Below are positions 27,900 to 37,121 of a DNA stretch of 64,000 nt, piece by piece. Both the position numbers and the translations under genes were made by a program. Positions within the stretch are counted from its first letter, which is position 1. Each line of letters starts with the position of its first letter. The notes below the pieces were generated by a model. The model did not search any database. It was not told where the DNA came from and saw only the letters and a list, made by a program, of their open reading frames with translations. The stretch comes from DATDIC01 sp963777625 (GTDB lineage Bacteria; Pseudomonadota; Alphaproteobacteria; Acetobacterales; Acetobacteraceae): positions 124,001 to 188,000 of the forward strand of contig CAVZRO010000003.1 in NCBI GenBank assembly GCA_963777625.1. The letters run 5' to 3'.

Positions 27900-28565
27900 T
27901 CAGTCGGCCGCCAGGGCCATCTGCCGACGGGCAATCACCTTCCCCGCATAATCCTCGACCGCCTCGCCGACCTGGTCCGCGTGGCTGGCGAAAACGTGGT
28001 CAGCCCCCGGATAAACCCGATAATCGACATGCACGCCCTTCTGGGTGTTGAGCTTGTCGACGAGCTTTCGGACTGAGGGCTCCGGCACCAACTCGTCCGC
28101 GTCACCGTGGATCATCAGGCCGCCGCAGGGGCAGGGGGCCAGGAAGCCGAAATCGTAATGACTTGCCGGTGGAGCAATACTGATCCAGCCGGAGATTTCC
28201 GGCCGGCGCATCAACACCTGCATGCCTACGAACGCACCGAACGAATATCCGGCGATCCACAGACCACCCGAATTGGGATTGACCGCCTGCATCCAATCGA
28301 GCGCCGCGGCAGCGTCGCCGATTTCGCCGATGCCGCCGTCGTAGCGGCCCTGGCTGCGCCCGACCCCGCGGAAATTAAATCGCATCACCGAACAGCCGAT
28401 CCGCTGGAACGCTTGATACATGGCAAACGTTACCCGATTATTCATCGTCCCGCCATGCAGCGGGTGCGGATGAAGAACCAGAGCAACCGGTGCCCCGCGT
28501 TCTTTCGAATGGTGATAGCGTCCTTCAAGCCGTCCGTCAGGACCGGCAAACATAACCTCAGGCAT
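27900..28565 (-). CDS. Alpha/beta hydrolase (dienelactone-hydrolase-like)
   Basis: A 221-aa serine hydrolase. It has the N-terminal VALVLHPHPLHGGTMNN, the block MRFNFRGVGRSQGRYDGG, the nucleophile elbow IAGYSFGAFVG (serine about 106), an acid in IHGDADELVP and the histidine in YPGADHVFASH. This branch is often annotated simply as alpha/beta hydrolase and no substrate is known. It is convergent with the sulfotransferase gene and divergent from cysE. Confidence 0.82.
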   Translation of the reverse strand: MPEVMFAGPDGRLEGRYHHSKERGAPVALVLHPHPLHGGTMNNRVTFAMYQAFQRIGCSVMRFNFRGVGRSQGRYDGGIGEIGDAAAALDWMQAVNPNSGGLWIAGYSFGAFVGMQVLMRRPEISGWISIAPPASHYDFGFLAPCPCGGLMIHGDADELVPEPSVRKLVDKLNTQKGVHVDYRVYPGADHVFASHADQVGEAVEDYAGKVIARRQMALAAD

Positions 28566-28940
28566 GGCGTCCCGAATCCGCTTCTTTATTGTTTGTCCAG
28601 CCGAACCTCGGGGTCACCACGACCCAATGGCCCGACTATCCGAAGTCCGCATAACTGCCTTGCGGTACGCGCCGCAATGCCGTCGTTCGGACAGTCCCAA
28701 TGGAATACCCTCAAGTAGGGCTGGTGTGCCCCGAATTCCATGCCGCGAGCAGCTATTCTTGACCCGATTGAACACGAACCATAGCCTGATGCGCGTTGGC
28801 GGCTGGAAATGTTTTCCCCCTAAATTCTCCTCTTTGCGATCCCGATCTCACCCCTTCACGCAGGCGGGAGTGAGACCCAATTGCTTCCCGGACCCAGAGA
28901 CTATAGGGCCGTCCGCGTCACAAGCATAACGGATTTGCGC
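28566..28940. promoter_or_regulatory. 375-bp region upstream of cysE, with a candidate promoter
   Basis: No convincing gene lies here. A sigma-70-like pair TTGACC (28759-28764) and TAGCCT (28782-28787), spaced 17 bp, points toward cysE and would leave a leader of about 150 bases. The leader contains short inverted segments but no riboswitch that could be recognised. The promoter call is weak because the -10 box is poor. Confidence 0.3.
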
Positions 28941-29630
28941 ATGGCTTTCATGTTCTTACGTGAACTGGTTCGGAGCTATCGGGAACGTGATCCCGCAGCA
29001 AGGTCGTCTCTCGAAGTTGTGCTGTGCTACCCCGGATTGCATGCCGTCGTGTGGCACACACTTTCTCATGGGCTGTGGAACCAAAGATTCTACCTGCTGG
29101 CGCGGTTTTCGTCGCATTTGGCGCGCTGGCTCACCGGTATCGAAATCCACCCTGCTGCAAAGCTTGGTCGCCGTTTTGTGATCGATCATGGCATGGGTGT
29201 CGTGATCGGTGAAACCGCTGAGGTCGGTGATGATTGCTATTTTTATCATCAGGTAACTCTCGGCGTCGCCCGCGCCATGGGCGGCAAGCGCCATCCGAGC
29301 ATCGGCAACAACGTGATCATCGGGGCGGGCGCAAAAGTACTCGGGCCCATCAGCGTGGGCGATAATGCACGTATCGGTTCCAACGCCGTCGTGGTTGATT
29401 CCGTCCCCAACGACACCACCGTCGTCGGCATCCCGGCGCGCCCCGTGGACCGCCGTCTCACGCGGCGTCAGCCTATGTTCGATCCGTACGGAATGCCGTG
29501 CGACGACAGTCTGGATCCGCTGCTGCGCGATCTCGAGGGGCTGCGGACCGAACTTGCGGAGTTGGAAGCCAGGGTCGCCCGCACCAGCGGATCGGCCGTG
29601 GCCCAGCCGCGTCCGGCGGCCGCCGACTGA
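28941..29630 (+). CDS. cysE: Serine O-acetyltransferase
   Basis: Makes O-acetylserine from serine and acetyl-CoA for cysteine synthesis. It is 229 aa and of the shorter EpsC/plant-like type. The helical N-terminus (ELVRSYRERDPAARSSLEVV) is followed by a left-handed beta-helix of hexapeptide repeats with the catalytic aspartate and histidine in RRFVIDHGMGVVIGETAEVG and FYHQVTLG. The start MAFMFLREL was chosen because the sequence upstream of it is not conserved-looking. It leads a sulfur-handling run with two cysteine desulfurases, ferredoxin and mnmA. Confidence 0.92.
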   Translation: MAFMFLRELVRSYRERDPAARSSLEVVLCYPGLHAVVWHTLSHGLWNQRFYLLARFSSHLARWLTGIEIHPAAKLGRRFVIDHGMGVVIGETAEVGDDCYFYHQVTLGVARAMGGKRHPSIGNNVIIGAGAKVLGPISVGDNARIGSNAVVVDSVPNDTTVVGIPARPVDRRLTRRQPMFDPYGMPCDDSLDPLLRDLEGLRTELAELEARVARTSGSAVAQPRPAAAD

Positions 29631-29658
29631 CGGCGCCACAACTCGGGTTCTACGGCCA

Positions 29659-30795
29659 ATGCGCCATTATCTCGATGCCAACGCCACCGAACCCTTGCGG
29701 CCGGCCGCGCGTGACGCGATGCTCGCCGCACTGGCAGCCACCGGCAATCCTGCCTCGGTCCATCGGGAGGGGCGCGCTGCCCGCCGCATTCTGGAACATG
29801 CGCGGGAGCGGATCGCGCGCTGCTATGGCGCCCGACCCGAGCATGTCGTGTTCACATCCGGCGCCACCGAGGCCAATGCCCTCGCCCTGCATGCCTTGCG
29901 CGGCACCCGCACGCTTATCATCGGCGCCACCGAGCACGATTCGATTCGCGCCAATGCGCTGGACGCGCAGCTTCTGCCGGTCGATCAGCATGGCGTCGTC
30001 GACATCGCCACGCTCGAGGCGATGCTGGCAGACGCACCGGCGCTGGTCGCGCTCATGATGGCGAATAACGAGACCGGAACGTTGCAGCCGGTGGCCGATG
30101 CGGCTCGCCTATGCAGGCGGTACGGCGCGCGACTCCACGTCGATGCGGTGCAGGCGGCCGGACGTATCCCGGTCGATCTGGCTGGCGCTCGGCGCTCATA
30201 GCCTGGCGTTGTCATCGCACAAGGTTGGCGGCCCGCAGGGCGCCGGCGCTCTCCTGCTCGCGCCGGACGCCCGGTCGCACCGGACGCACCGGCCATTGCG
30301 GCTGATCGAGCGCTGATTGCCGGCGGCGGCCAGGAAAGAGGCTGGCGGGGCGGCACACCGGGGCTCCCGGCCATCGCCGGATTCGCGGCGGCGGCCGAGG
30401 CGGCGCGGGAAGCAACTCCGCTCCGCGTGTTGCGGGACGCGATAGAACGCGCGGCGATTCGCCAGGGCGCCGTCATCTGCGGCGCCGGTGCGCCGCGGCT
30501 TGCCAACACGACCTGCCTGGCGCTGCCCGGCATTCGCGCCGACGCGCAAGTGATCGCGCTCGATCTGGACGGCATCGCGGTCAGCGCCGGCGCCGCCTGC
30601 AGCTCCGGCAAGGTCACCACGAGCCATGTACTGGCGGCGATGGGGCTCGGCGAACTCGCCGGCCAGGCGATCCGCGTCTCGCTGCCGTGGAACGTGACGG
30701 AGGCGGCCATCGATGCCTTCGTGCATGCATACGGAGGTATGGCCACCCGCCTGCGCGACGCATTGCTCGCCCCGGTAGCGGTGCCGGTCGCGTGA
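29659..30795 (+). pseudogene. Cysteine desulfurase, NifS-like, two frame breaks
   Basis: PLP enzyme that removes sulfur from cysteine. Three consecutive segments in two frames make one complete protein of about 378 aa. The first runs MRHYLDANATEPLRPAA to RIPVDLA, the second LGAHSLALSSHKVGGPQGAGALLLAPD with the PLP lysine, and the third APAIAADRALIAGGGQERGW to VAVPVA with the active cysteine loop SAGAACSSGK. The breaks lie near 30183 (one G too many) and near 30268 (one base lost). Two compensating shifts around an intact lysine motif suggest sequence errors. Confidence 0.85.
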
Positions 30796-30812
30796 TCCCA
30801 CATCCGGTCATC

Positions 30813-32000
30813 ATGCCGGTCGCCGATCCTCCTCCGTCCCCCAATCGCCCGGTCTACCTGGACAACCAGGCGACCACCCGCTGCGACCCCCGCGTCGTCG
30901 CGGCCATGCTGCCGTTGTTTTCCGAGCAGTACGGCAATCCCCATAGCGTCGAGCACATCATGGGCACCGCGGCGGAAACCACGGTGGAAACCGCACGCGC
31001 CCAGGTTGCAACGCTGATCGGTGCGGAGCCACGGGAGATCGTGTTCACCTCGGGCGCGACCGAAAGCAACAACATCGCGATCAAGGGGGCGGCCCGTTAC
31101 GCGACCCGTACTGGCGACCCCCGTCGGCGCATCATTACCGTCGCGACCGAGCACAAATGCGTCCTGGAGTCCGTCGCCGACCTGACCGCGGAGGGGTTCG
31201 AGCCAGTGTTCCTGCCGGTCCAGCCGGACGGTCTGGTCGATCCGGATGTCCTGCGGGACGCCTTGTCCACCCCGACGCTGCTGGTCAGCATCATGACGGT
31301 GAACAACGAGACCGGCGTCATTCAGGACATCCCCGCGCTGGCGGCGGTCACGAAGGAAGCTGGCGCGCTGTTCCATACCGACGCCGCGCAGGCGGTTGGC
31401 AAGGTGCCGCTGGATGTGACCGCGTCGCGGATAGATCTTCTCTCCGTCAGCGGACACAAGCTGTACGGTCCCAAGGGCGTGGGCGCGCTTTACGTCCGCC
31501 GACGGCCGCGCGTGCGGCTGACGCCGTTGTTCTCCGGCGGCGGGCAGGAACGCGGACTACGATCCGGAAGCCTTCCGGCCCCGCTGATCGTCGGATTTGG
31601 GGAGGCCTGCCGTCTGGCCGCGGTGGAAATGGAGGCCGAGGCAGCCCGCATCGGCGGTTTGCGTGACCGCCTGCTGGCGCGGCTGAGCCAGGCCATTCCC
31701 GGGCTGCGGCTGAACGGCAGCGCTGCCGCGCGCATCCCCGGCAACCTCAATCTGACGTTCCCGATTGCGGAGGCGGCCGAGCTGATGGCCCGGATACCGA
31801 TGCTCTGCGTCTCCACCGGCTCGGCCTGCTCCTCGGCCGAGGTGGAGCCATCCTATGTGCTGCGCGCCCTGGGATTGAGCGACGCAGCCGCGGCCCGCAG
31901 CTTGCGCATCGGGATCGGACGCTTTACCTCGCCCGCCGACATTGATTACGCCGCCGCTGCCCTCGCAGCGGCGCATGCCGGGGCGGCGGCTCCGGCCTGA
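30813..32000 (+). CDS. iscS: Cysteine desulfurase, IscS/NifS family
   Basis: A second cysteine desulfurase, intact, of 395 aa. It has VYLDNQATTRCDPRV at the N-terminus, the ITVATEHKCVLES histidine, the PLP lysine in SVSGHKLYGPKGVGALY, GGGQERGLRSGSL, and the active cysteine in STGSACSSAEVEPS. The ATG at 30813 was chosen; a GTG at 30792 would overlap the previous stop. It probably supplies sulfur for the adjacent [2Fe-2S] ferredoxin and for tRNA thiolation by MnmA. The gene symbol rests on context; no iscU, iscA or iscR is visible. Confidence 0.9.
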   Translation: MPVADPPPSPNRPVYLDNQATTRCDPRVVAAMLPLFSEQYGNPHSVEHIMGTAAETTVETARAQVATLIGAEPREIVFTSGATESNNIAIKGAARYATRTGDPRRRIITVATEHKCVLESVADLTAEGFEPVFLPVQPDGLVDPDVLRDALSTPTLLVSIMTVNNETGVIQDIPALAAVTKEAGALFHTDAAQAVGKVPLDVTASRIDLLSVSGHKLYGPKGVGALYVRRRPRVRLTPLFSGGGQERGLRSGSLPAPLIVGFGEACRLAAVEMEAEAARIGGLRDRLLARLSQAIPGLRLNGSAAARIPGNLNLTFPIAEAAELMARIPMLCVSTGSACSSAEVEPSYVLRALGLSDAAAARSLRIGIGRFTSPADIDYAAAALAAAHAGAAAPA

Positions 32001-32011
32001 ACGGAACTGCT

Positions 32012-32344
32012 ATGCCCAAAATGACCTTCATCGAGCGCGACGGGACACGCCGCGAGGTCGACGCTCCGCTCGGCCTTTCGGTACTGGAGATCGCCCACAA
32101 GTACGGGATCGATATCGAGGGCGCGTGTGAAGGCTCGCTCGCCTGCTCGACCTGCCACGTCATTGTGGAATCGGCCTGGTTCAAGCGTCTCGCCGATCCA
32201 ACCGAAGATGAGGAAGATATGCTCGATCTGGCCTTCGGCCTGACTGAAACATCGCGCCTCGGCTGCCAGATCGTTATGACGGAGAAGCTGGACGGGCTCG
32301 TGGTCAAGCTGCCGCCGGGCAGCCGCAATCTGCTGAACGAGTAG
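32012..32344 (+). CDS. fdx: [2Fe-2S] ferredoxin, adrenodoxin (ISC) type
   Basis: A 110-aa electron carrier. Cluster ligands appear as C-x5-C-x2-C in CEGSLACSTCHV (about residues 42-51) and a fourth cysteine in SRLGCQIVMT (about 90), the spacing of adrenodoxin-type ferredoxins used in Fe-S cluster assembly. It starts 11 bp after iscS and ends 4 bp before mnmA, so all three are one transcription unit. Confidence 0.93.
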   Translation: MPKMTFIERDGTRREVDAPLGLSVLEIAHKYGIDIEGACEGSLACSTCHVIVESAWFKRLADPTEDEEDMLDLAFGLTETSRLGCQIVMTEKLDGLVVKLPPGSRNLLNE

Positions 32345-32348
32345 GGCG

Positions 32349-33479
32349 ATGCGTATCGTCGTCGCGATGTCGGGCGGCGTGGACAGCTCGGTGGTTGCCG
32401 GCCTGCTGCACGCAGCGGGCCACGAGGTGATCGGGGTCACCCTGCAGCTTTACGATCACGGGGCCGCGTCGGGGCGTAAAGGGGCCTGCTGCGCCGGCCA
32501 GGACATCCACGACGCAAGACGGGTCGCCGATCATCTTGGCATCCCGCACTACGTAATCGACGCCGAAGCCCGTTTCGCCCGCGCCGTCATCGACGATTTC
32601 GCCGCCAGCTACGCGGCGGGCGAGACGCCGGTCCCGTGCATACGCTGCAATCAGACCGTGAAATTCGCCGACCTTACAGCGCTGGCGCGCGGACTTGGGG
32701 CCGAACGGCTGGCGACCGGCCACTACGTCCGTCGCATCGACACCTCGGACGGGCCGGAGCTGCACCGCGCCCGCGACGTTGCCCGCGACCAGAGCTGGTT
32801 CCTGTTCGCGACCACCCGCGCACAGCTCGCGTTCTGCCTGTTTCCGCTCGGCGACATGGCGAACAAATCCGCCGTGCGACAGGAAGCCGTGCGGCTCGGT
32901 CTGCCGGTGGCCGCGAAGCCCGACAGCCAGGATATCTGTTTCGTACCGTCCGGCCATTATACGAACCTTGTGCGCCAGCTCCGTCCCGACGCTCTGGCGT
33001 CCGGCGAGATCGTGGATCGCGACGGGTCGGGTACTCGGGCGGCACGCCGGAATTGCCAACTATACCGTCGGACAGGCGCGACGCCTGGGACAGGCCTCTT
33101 CCGGCGGCATGGTGGTTCAGGCGCTGGATGCCGGGCGGCGGCGCGTCATCGTCGGTCCTCGTGCCGAGGGCACCCGGATCGTCGCATTGCGGGAGGTGAA
33201 CTGGCTCGCGCACCAGCCGCTGCGGGCGACCCGCTGCACCGCCCGGCTGCGCGCCCGCGAGACGCCGCAACCCGCCCGCGCCGTGCCTGACGGCGGTTGG
33301 CATGACGGTGTATTTGGACAAGCCGGCACTGCCCGCTCCGGGCCAGGCTTGCGTACTGCTACGACGGGGATCGCGTTCTCGGGGGCGGCTTCATCACCGC
33401 GCCGGTGGTTGACGGGACGGACCGGGCGGCACTATCTCCCGCCTCTCCCGGGTTGGATGGCGGCGTAGCTCAGCGGTAG
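32349..33479 (+). pseudogene. mnmA: tRNA-specific 2-thiouridylase, three frame breaks
   Basis: MnmA thiolates U34 of tRNA-Lys, -Glu and -Gln. The first frame carries the PP-loop MSGGVDSSVVAGLL, the catalytic cysteines in PCIRCNQTVKF and DSQDICFV, and ends at about 33045. The next frame carries GIANYTVGQARRLGQ to ALREVNWLAHQPL. From about 33292 a third frame reads MTVYLDKPALPAPGQACV. From about 33358 the original frame returns with YDGDRVLGGGFITAP. Each step is one extra base, which suggests errors. The restored frame has no stop before 33477-33479, inside the tRNA gene, so the true end is uncertain. Confidence 0.85.
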
Positions 33480-33533
33480 AGCAGGGGAATCATAATCCCT
33501 TGGTCGGTGGTTCAAATCCGCCCGCCGCTACCA
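33459..33533 (+). tRNA. tRNA(CAU), probably elongator tRNA-Met
   Basis: 75 bases with CCA encoded. The acceptor stem pairs 33459-33465 with 33524-33530 (G1 opposite U72 as a wobble). The anticodon loop ATCATAA has anticodon CAT, and the T-arm is GGTGG-TTCAAAT-CCGCC. It lacks the C1-A72 mismatch of an initiator tRNA. The loop and acceptor resemble alphaproteobacterial elongator Met. A lysidine-modified tRNA-Ile(CAU) is the alternative. Its 3' part is the integration site of the downstream element. Confidence 0.93.
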
Positions 33534-33539
33534 TCCGAA
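33484..33539 (+). repeat. attL: 56-bp direct repeat at the tRNA 3' part
   Basis: Positions 33484-33539 run from the 5' side of the anticodon stem through the CCA end and six bases beyond. They are identical to 49113-49168. The flanking bases differ on both sides. The intact tRNA gene is at this end. Confidence 0.95.
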
Positions 33540-33746
33540 CCGATAGGAAATTCAGGTACTTATCGGAAATCGGCGGGCCAGCAATGGCCCGTTTTCTTGT
33601 TGCAGCGTGTCGCAACAAATCACAAGCAATTCCGCCGGTTTCCAGGCACCCCCGGCGAGTCCGTGCGACAAGACTGCGACATGGAGCCGCATCGGCCATG
33701 CCATCGGTTCTTGCTTCGTTCTTCGTGTCCCGATACCCTGCGGGCC

Positions 33747-33974
33747 ATGACAGACGTACCCGAACGGCTGCTGCCGACCACCCCGGATGAACTCGCGGAT
33801 TCAATCGCCTTCGGGCTTCGCTTTCGCGGCCGGAAGCGCGTCCCCTACGCGGACAACTCCATGGCGCGCATCGCCGCCGAGCACCTGGTCAAGCACCTGG
33901 AGCAGTCAGGGTTCGTGGTGATGAAGAAGCCGCCACTGGCCCCGCACGGGATACCTGGCGAGGGGCCGCTGTAG
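33747..33974 (+). CDS. Hypothetical small protein inside the element
   Basis: A 75-aa product (MTDVPERLLPTTPDELADSI...) with a mixed charged sequence (FGLRFRGRKRVPYADNSMARIAAEHLVKHLEQSGFVVMKK). It has an ordinary protein-like composition. Its C-terminus is Pro/Gly-rich and no family can be assigned. The ATG at 33747 was chosen because the upstream part of the frame runs through the attachment site and looks non-coding. It is the first gene after attL, separated from it by about 200 bp without other features. Confidence 0.55.
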   Translation: MTDVPERLLPTTPDELADSIAFGLRFRGRKRVPYADNSMARIAAEHLVKHLEQSGFVVMKKPPLAPHGIPGEGPL

Positions 33975-33993
33975 GAACCACACGCGGTCGGCG

Positions 33994-34671
33994 TCATCTG
34001 CGATCCGTGGTGGTGGGCGTCGGCCACGTCCCGGCCGACGCCAATACGACTTTGCCGCCGTACATGCCGCCAGATAGGAATGCGGCTATACTGACGAAGC
34101 ACAGGCATATCCCTGCACACCGCAGCCACCCAGACTGTCGAAACGTTCGATCGGCTTTTTCCCCATCCGTGCAGTCCTGCTTGTGCCAATCTGGCGCATC
34201 TGGGTGCTGCGGATACCATTGACGCGTTATCCGTGCGTGGAGAGACGCCGCGCGAAGCGTGAGTGCGTCTGATCGAAACCCCAGGGCAAAGAACCCGAAA
34301 ACGTTGGCCAGCCAAGCAGACACAAGGCCGCTAGCGAATATGCTTGCGATTAGAATGAACTTCCATTTGTCGGATCGTAAATCAATCCCAAGGAGGCCAA
34401 CTATGGCAGGGATTGCAATGATAGCTCCCCCGTTCAAGAGCGTCGCGTTTTTGATGATCAGCTCCGCGAGGTCAATTGCCCCGCGATCACTCGCCATCGA
34501 AGCGCTGCGCAACGGTTCGACCTGATTTTCTATGTCGCGTCGGAAGCTCTCGCGCACCTCATTGGCTATGCGCCACTGCTCGGCGGATAACGAACCGGCC
34601 CCTGTGCCCGCGGCGTAGACCGTACCTGAGAGCGTCCACGATGCGGTCAACGAATAGTAATCCTGTTCCAA
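33994..34671 (-). CDS. Hypothetical membrane protein, element cargo
   Basis: 225 aa. An N-terminal soluble part of about 75 residues (SAEQWRIANEVRESFRRDIE) is followed by hydrophobic segments NGGAIIAIPAIVGLLGI and FILIASIFASGLVSAWLANV, a polar region of about 50 residues containing HARITRQWYPQHPDAPDWHKQ, and a third helix AGICLCFVSIAAFLSGGMYGG. It has no recognised family. Its position in the cargo end of the element fits an accessory role such as phage exclusion, but nothing in the sequence shows that. Confidence 0.6.
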   Translation of the reverse strand: MEQDYYSLTASWTLSGTVYAAGTGAGSLSAEQWRIANEVRESFRRDIENQVEPLRSASMASDRGAIDLAELIIKNATLLNGGAIIAIPAIVGLLGIDLRSDKWKFILIASIFASGLVSAWLANVFGFFALGFRSDALTLRAASLHARITRQWYPQHPDAPDWHKQDCTDGEKADRTFRQSGWLRCAGICLCFVSIAAFLSGGMYGGKVVLASAGTWPTPTTTDRR

Positions 34672-34764
34672 GCCACGCTCCGACGATCAGAACGTCTGGT
34701 ATATTCTTCTTCTGATCGGAGTCGGCAAACAAGCGTGGCAACAGGGGCCCGGAGGGCACTGAGT

Positions 34765-35438
34765 TCACGCCGTCAACTCCACCGGCTCGATCAGTTCCGG
34801 CCCGTTGTTCCGCGGGTTGCCAACCTTCCGAGCCACCGGCCAGACCCGCAGCGTCCCTTCTGGCGACGGGCGCAACAGCGTGGGGGGATCCCCTCCACCT
34901 CACCAAGCCACGCCGGCCAGTCCGCCGGCTCCAGGATCACCGGCATCCTATTGTGCAGCGCCGCCACGTCCGTACCGGCATTCGTCGTGATGATGGCGAA
35001 GGTCCGCGTCACCGTGTCGGCGACGTCATAATAAGCCGCCCAGATGCCGGCGAACGCCATTGGCTGGCCGTCCTGGCGGGCGATGGCGTAGGGCTGCTTG
35101 CCGCCCTCGATCACCATCCACTCATAGAACGCGTCAGCCGGCACGATGCACCGGCGCCGGGCGAACGCATCGCGGAACTTGCCCGACGTGGAGACTGTCT
35201 CGGCCCGGGCGTTGATCGGCCGCGGAGCCGTGTTTTCCGGCAGCACCCAATGGGCCTGGAAACCCCACGTCAGCAGATCAAGGTGACGCTCACCCGTCTC
35301 GGGGTGCCGCCGCACCACTGGCGCCGGTTGCGTCGGCGCCAAATTCCAGGACGGTGTGATGTTCGGCAGCGGGTTGCGTGTGCCGAAGATGCGCGACAGG
35401 GCTTCAGCGGGCAGGAAACTGGCGTATCGGCCGCACAT
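34765..35438 (-). pseudogene. SRAP (HMCES/YedK) family protein, one frame break near the end
   Basis: SRAP proteins crosslink to abasic sites in single-stranded DNA through Cys2. The start MCGRYASFLPAEAL places the catalytic cysteine right after the initiator. NLAPTQPAPVVRR, the NARAETVS motif with the active Asn, and RRCIVPADAFYEW with the active Glu follow. HNRMPVILEP holds the conserved histidine. The frame changes near 34893; afterwards DPPTLLRPSPEGTLRVWPVA to EPVELTA completes a normal C-terminus. With one base restored it would be about 225 aa. Homologues in mobile elements are common. Confidence 0.85.
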
Positions 35439-35521
35439 ACCGGGATCGTAGCAAATAGGCGGCGGCTGGCAACCGCAGCGGCCGGCTGGTAGCGCCCCGT
35501 TCCTACCTATATCTGCAAGGC

Positions 35522-35725
35522 ATGCCGACGCGCATCGTCCACGCCAAGCCGCCAAACAAGATCAAACGCAAGGCTGCACCGGCCCAGATCGTCACGACAC
35601 CGAAGGCACGCCCGCCACCCGCCGGGCCGGCGGATCACCGCAATGCCGATGCCGCCGATCGGCTGTGGCGTGAGCTGCTGCGGCGGGTGACGGGGGCTGA
35701 CAGGCGCGGACAGGTGGATAATTGA
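35522..35725 (+). CDS. Hypothetical small basic protein
   Basis: A 67-aa product, Lys/Pro/Arg-rich at its N-terminus (MPTRIVHAKPPNKIKRKAAP) with a more helical C-terminus (NADAADRLWRELLRRVTG). Similar short 'HAKPP...KR' proteins are common in mobile regions of this bacterial group, but no function is known. It is divergent from the SRAP gene by about 85 bp, and no clear ribosome binding site was seen. Confidence 0.4.
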   Translation: MPTRIVHAKPPNKIKRKAAPAQIVTTPKARPPPAGPADHRNADAADRLWRELLRRVTGADRRGQVDN

Positions 35726-35771
35726 CAGTCCGGTGTGTCTGAGCCCGCGGTGCGGCGAATCTGCCATGAGT

Positions 35772-36438
35772 TTACGGCACCTGACCACACGCCTCCTTAT
35801 CTTGCCGACGGCATTCGTCGTCCACACAGTTATGTTTCCTGGTAGTGTTGAAGATCAGCAAGACTTCTCCAGGCCGGTTAGAGTGAGGGTCCCCAATAAC
35901 GTCGGTCAGTTGATAACAATATCTGGTTATGCGCTTAGGGGTTCCCGCAAATCCATCTCGATAGGTGGCCCACCCCCACATGTAGAAGAAACGATCCCTA
36001 TTTTGGACTCTTCTGAGATATTCAGGGGAAAGTCGGGCGGGCCTGCCACGCGTGGCGCTTCTTGGACTCATCTGGATTGGCTTGTCGATCTCCGCGGTTA
36101 TCGGGTTCCCATCCTCACCTTGATCAGGAAAGTGGAAATCCTGCGGCATGGGGCTAGCCCATTTGTCCGAGTTCAAGGGCCCAACTTCCCCACGCTCGCA
36201 TACCATCTGGCGAAACGTTCCCAGCGTTCTCCCATTCGTGCAGGGCTATCCAAACCGTTCCTCCATCGCTGTCACTGGTTGGGTAAGCGATGATGCCCTT
36301 TGATACAACGCGAGCCCTTTGCGTGACTATCGAAACATCAAGTTGCCCCTTCATGATTCGATGCTGCCCCCATAAAATAACAGCCTGAACAAGCCCGATG
36401 ACGAGAGGAAGGGCCTCAAACATCATCGGAGTGTTCAT
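35772..36438 (-). pseudogene. Membrane-anchored hypothetical protein, one frame break
   Basis: An N-terminal helix (ALPLVIGLVQAVILWGQH) is followed by WIALHEWENAGNVSP in one frame, and by MPQDFHFPDQGED, LSPEYLRRVQNRDRFFYMWGW and YRDGFAGTPKRITRYCYQL in another. The frames overlap at 36154-36206. The combined order (helix, 'ENAGN', 'DFxFPD', 'WGWATYRDxFxGTP') recalls a widespread family of small anchored proteins of unknown role, so a single gene of about 215 aa with a shift near 36160-36200 is likely. The family has no assigned function. Confidence 0.6.
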
Positions 36439-36589
36439 GGCCGCCTTGATCCCACCAGAAGAACACGATCATTGTCGCAGCTAATTTGCTTGCACTCTCC
36501 AAAGGCGGCCCACTGCAAGGGTCAAGGGGAAAGCCCCGCACGACGCCGGCCCGTGCGGAACTTACAAACGCGCGCCTCCCGCGACCCTG

Positions 36590-37121
36590 CTACGCGGCTT
36601 CCGCTGGGGTTGCCACGTCGAAGCGGTTAACCGGCCGGATGCTGATGGTCTGAATCTCCCCCCGGCCCAGTCCGCGGCACCGGCTGACCCGACGGCGCGC
36701 CGCGCGGCGCAGCTTCTCCAGCTCACGACGGATCCTGGGGGTGGACATTCCGACGGAGTGCTGCCGCCGCACGCCCGCTTCCGCCAGAACATCCAGCAAT
36801 TCCATCCGGTGAAACAGCTCGCGCAGCTCGGCGGGGGCAGCCGCCCATGCGTATTTCACATTGGCCTCGTCGGATAAATCCACGAAACCGGTATCGTCGC
36901 GCGTCGCGGCGCGCCGCTGAAGGATTTTCGCCGTGAAATCGTTACGCGTCTTGGCGGGGGTCTTTTCCTGGAGCACATCAAGGGTACTGTAAAGTCTCGA
37001 ACAACGCGTCGGCATCGGCGTCGGGGGTGTCTATCGGCAATGCCGATAGCGCCTCCTGGACCTTGAAGAAGGCGGTTGCAATTTCGACCGACGTGCTAGG
37101 CTTGTGGGCGAGCCTTGGCAT
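36590..37121 (-). pseudogene. Hypothetical protein of the element, one frame break
   Basis: A 47-codon frame starting MPRLAHKPSTSVEIATAFFK and ending DADADALFETLQYP runs into a second frame that continues LDVLQEKTPAKTRNDFTAKIL. The two overlap at 36978-37015 and read best as one protein of about 175 aa. The C-terminal half is helical and charged (STPRIRRELEKLRRAARRRV). It has no recognised family. The operator-like palindromes lie just upstream of its start. Confidence 0.5.

Noticed and set aside
34559..34906. Separate 115-codon minus-strand gene over the end of the SRAP gene
   Set aside because: It overlaps the frame-shifted SRAP C-terminus, which reads as conserved-looking protein in another frame; this frame has no family.
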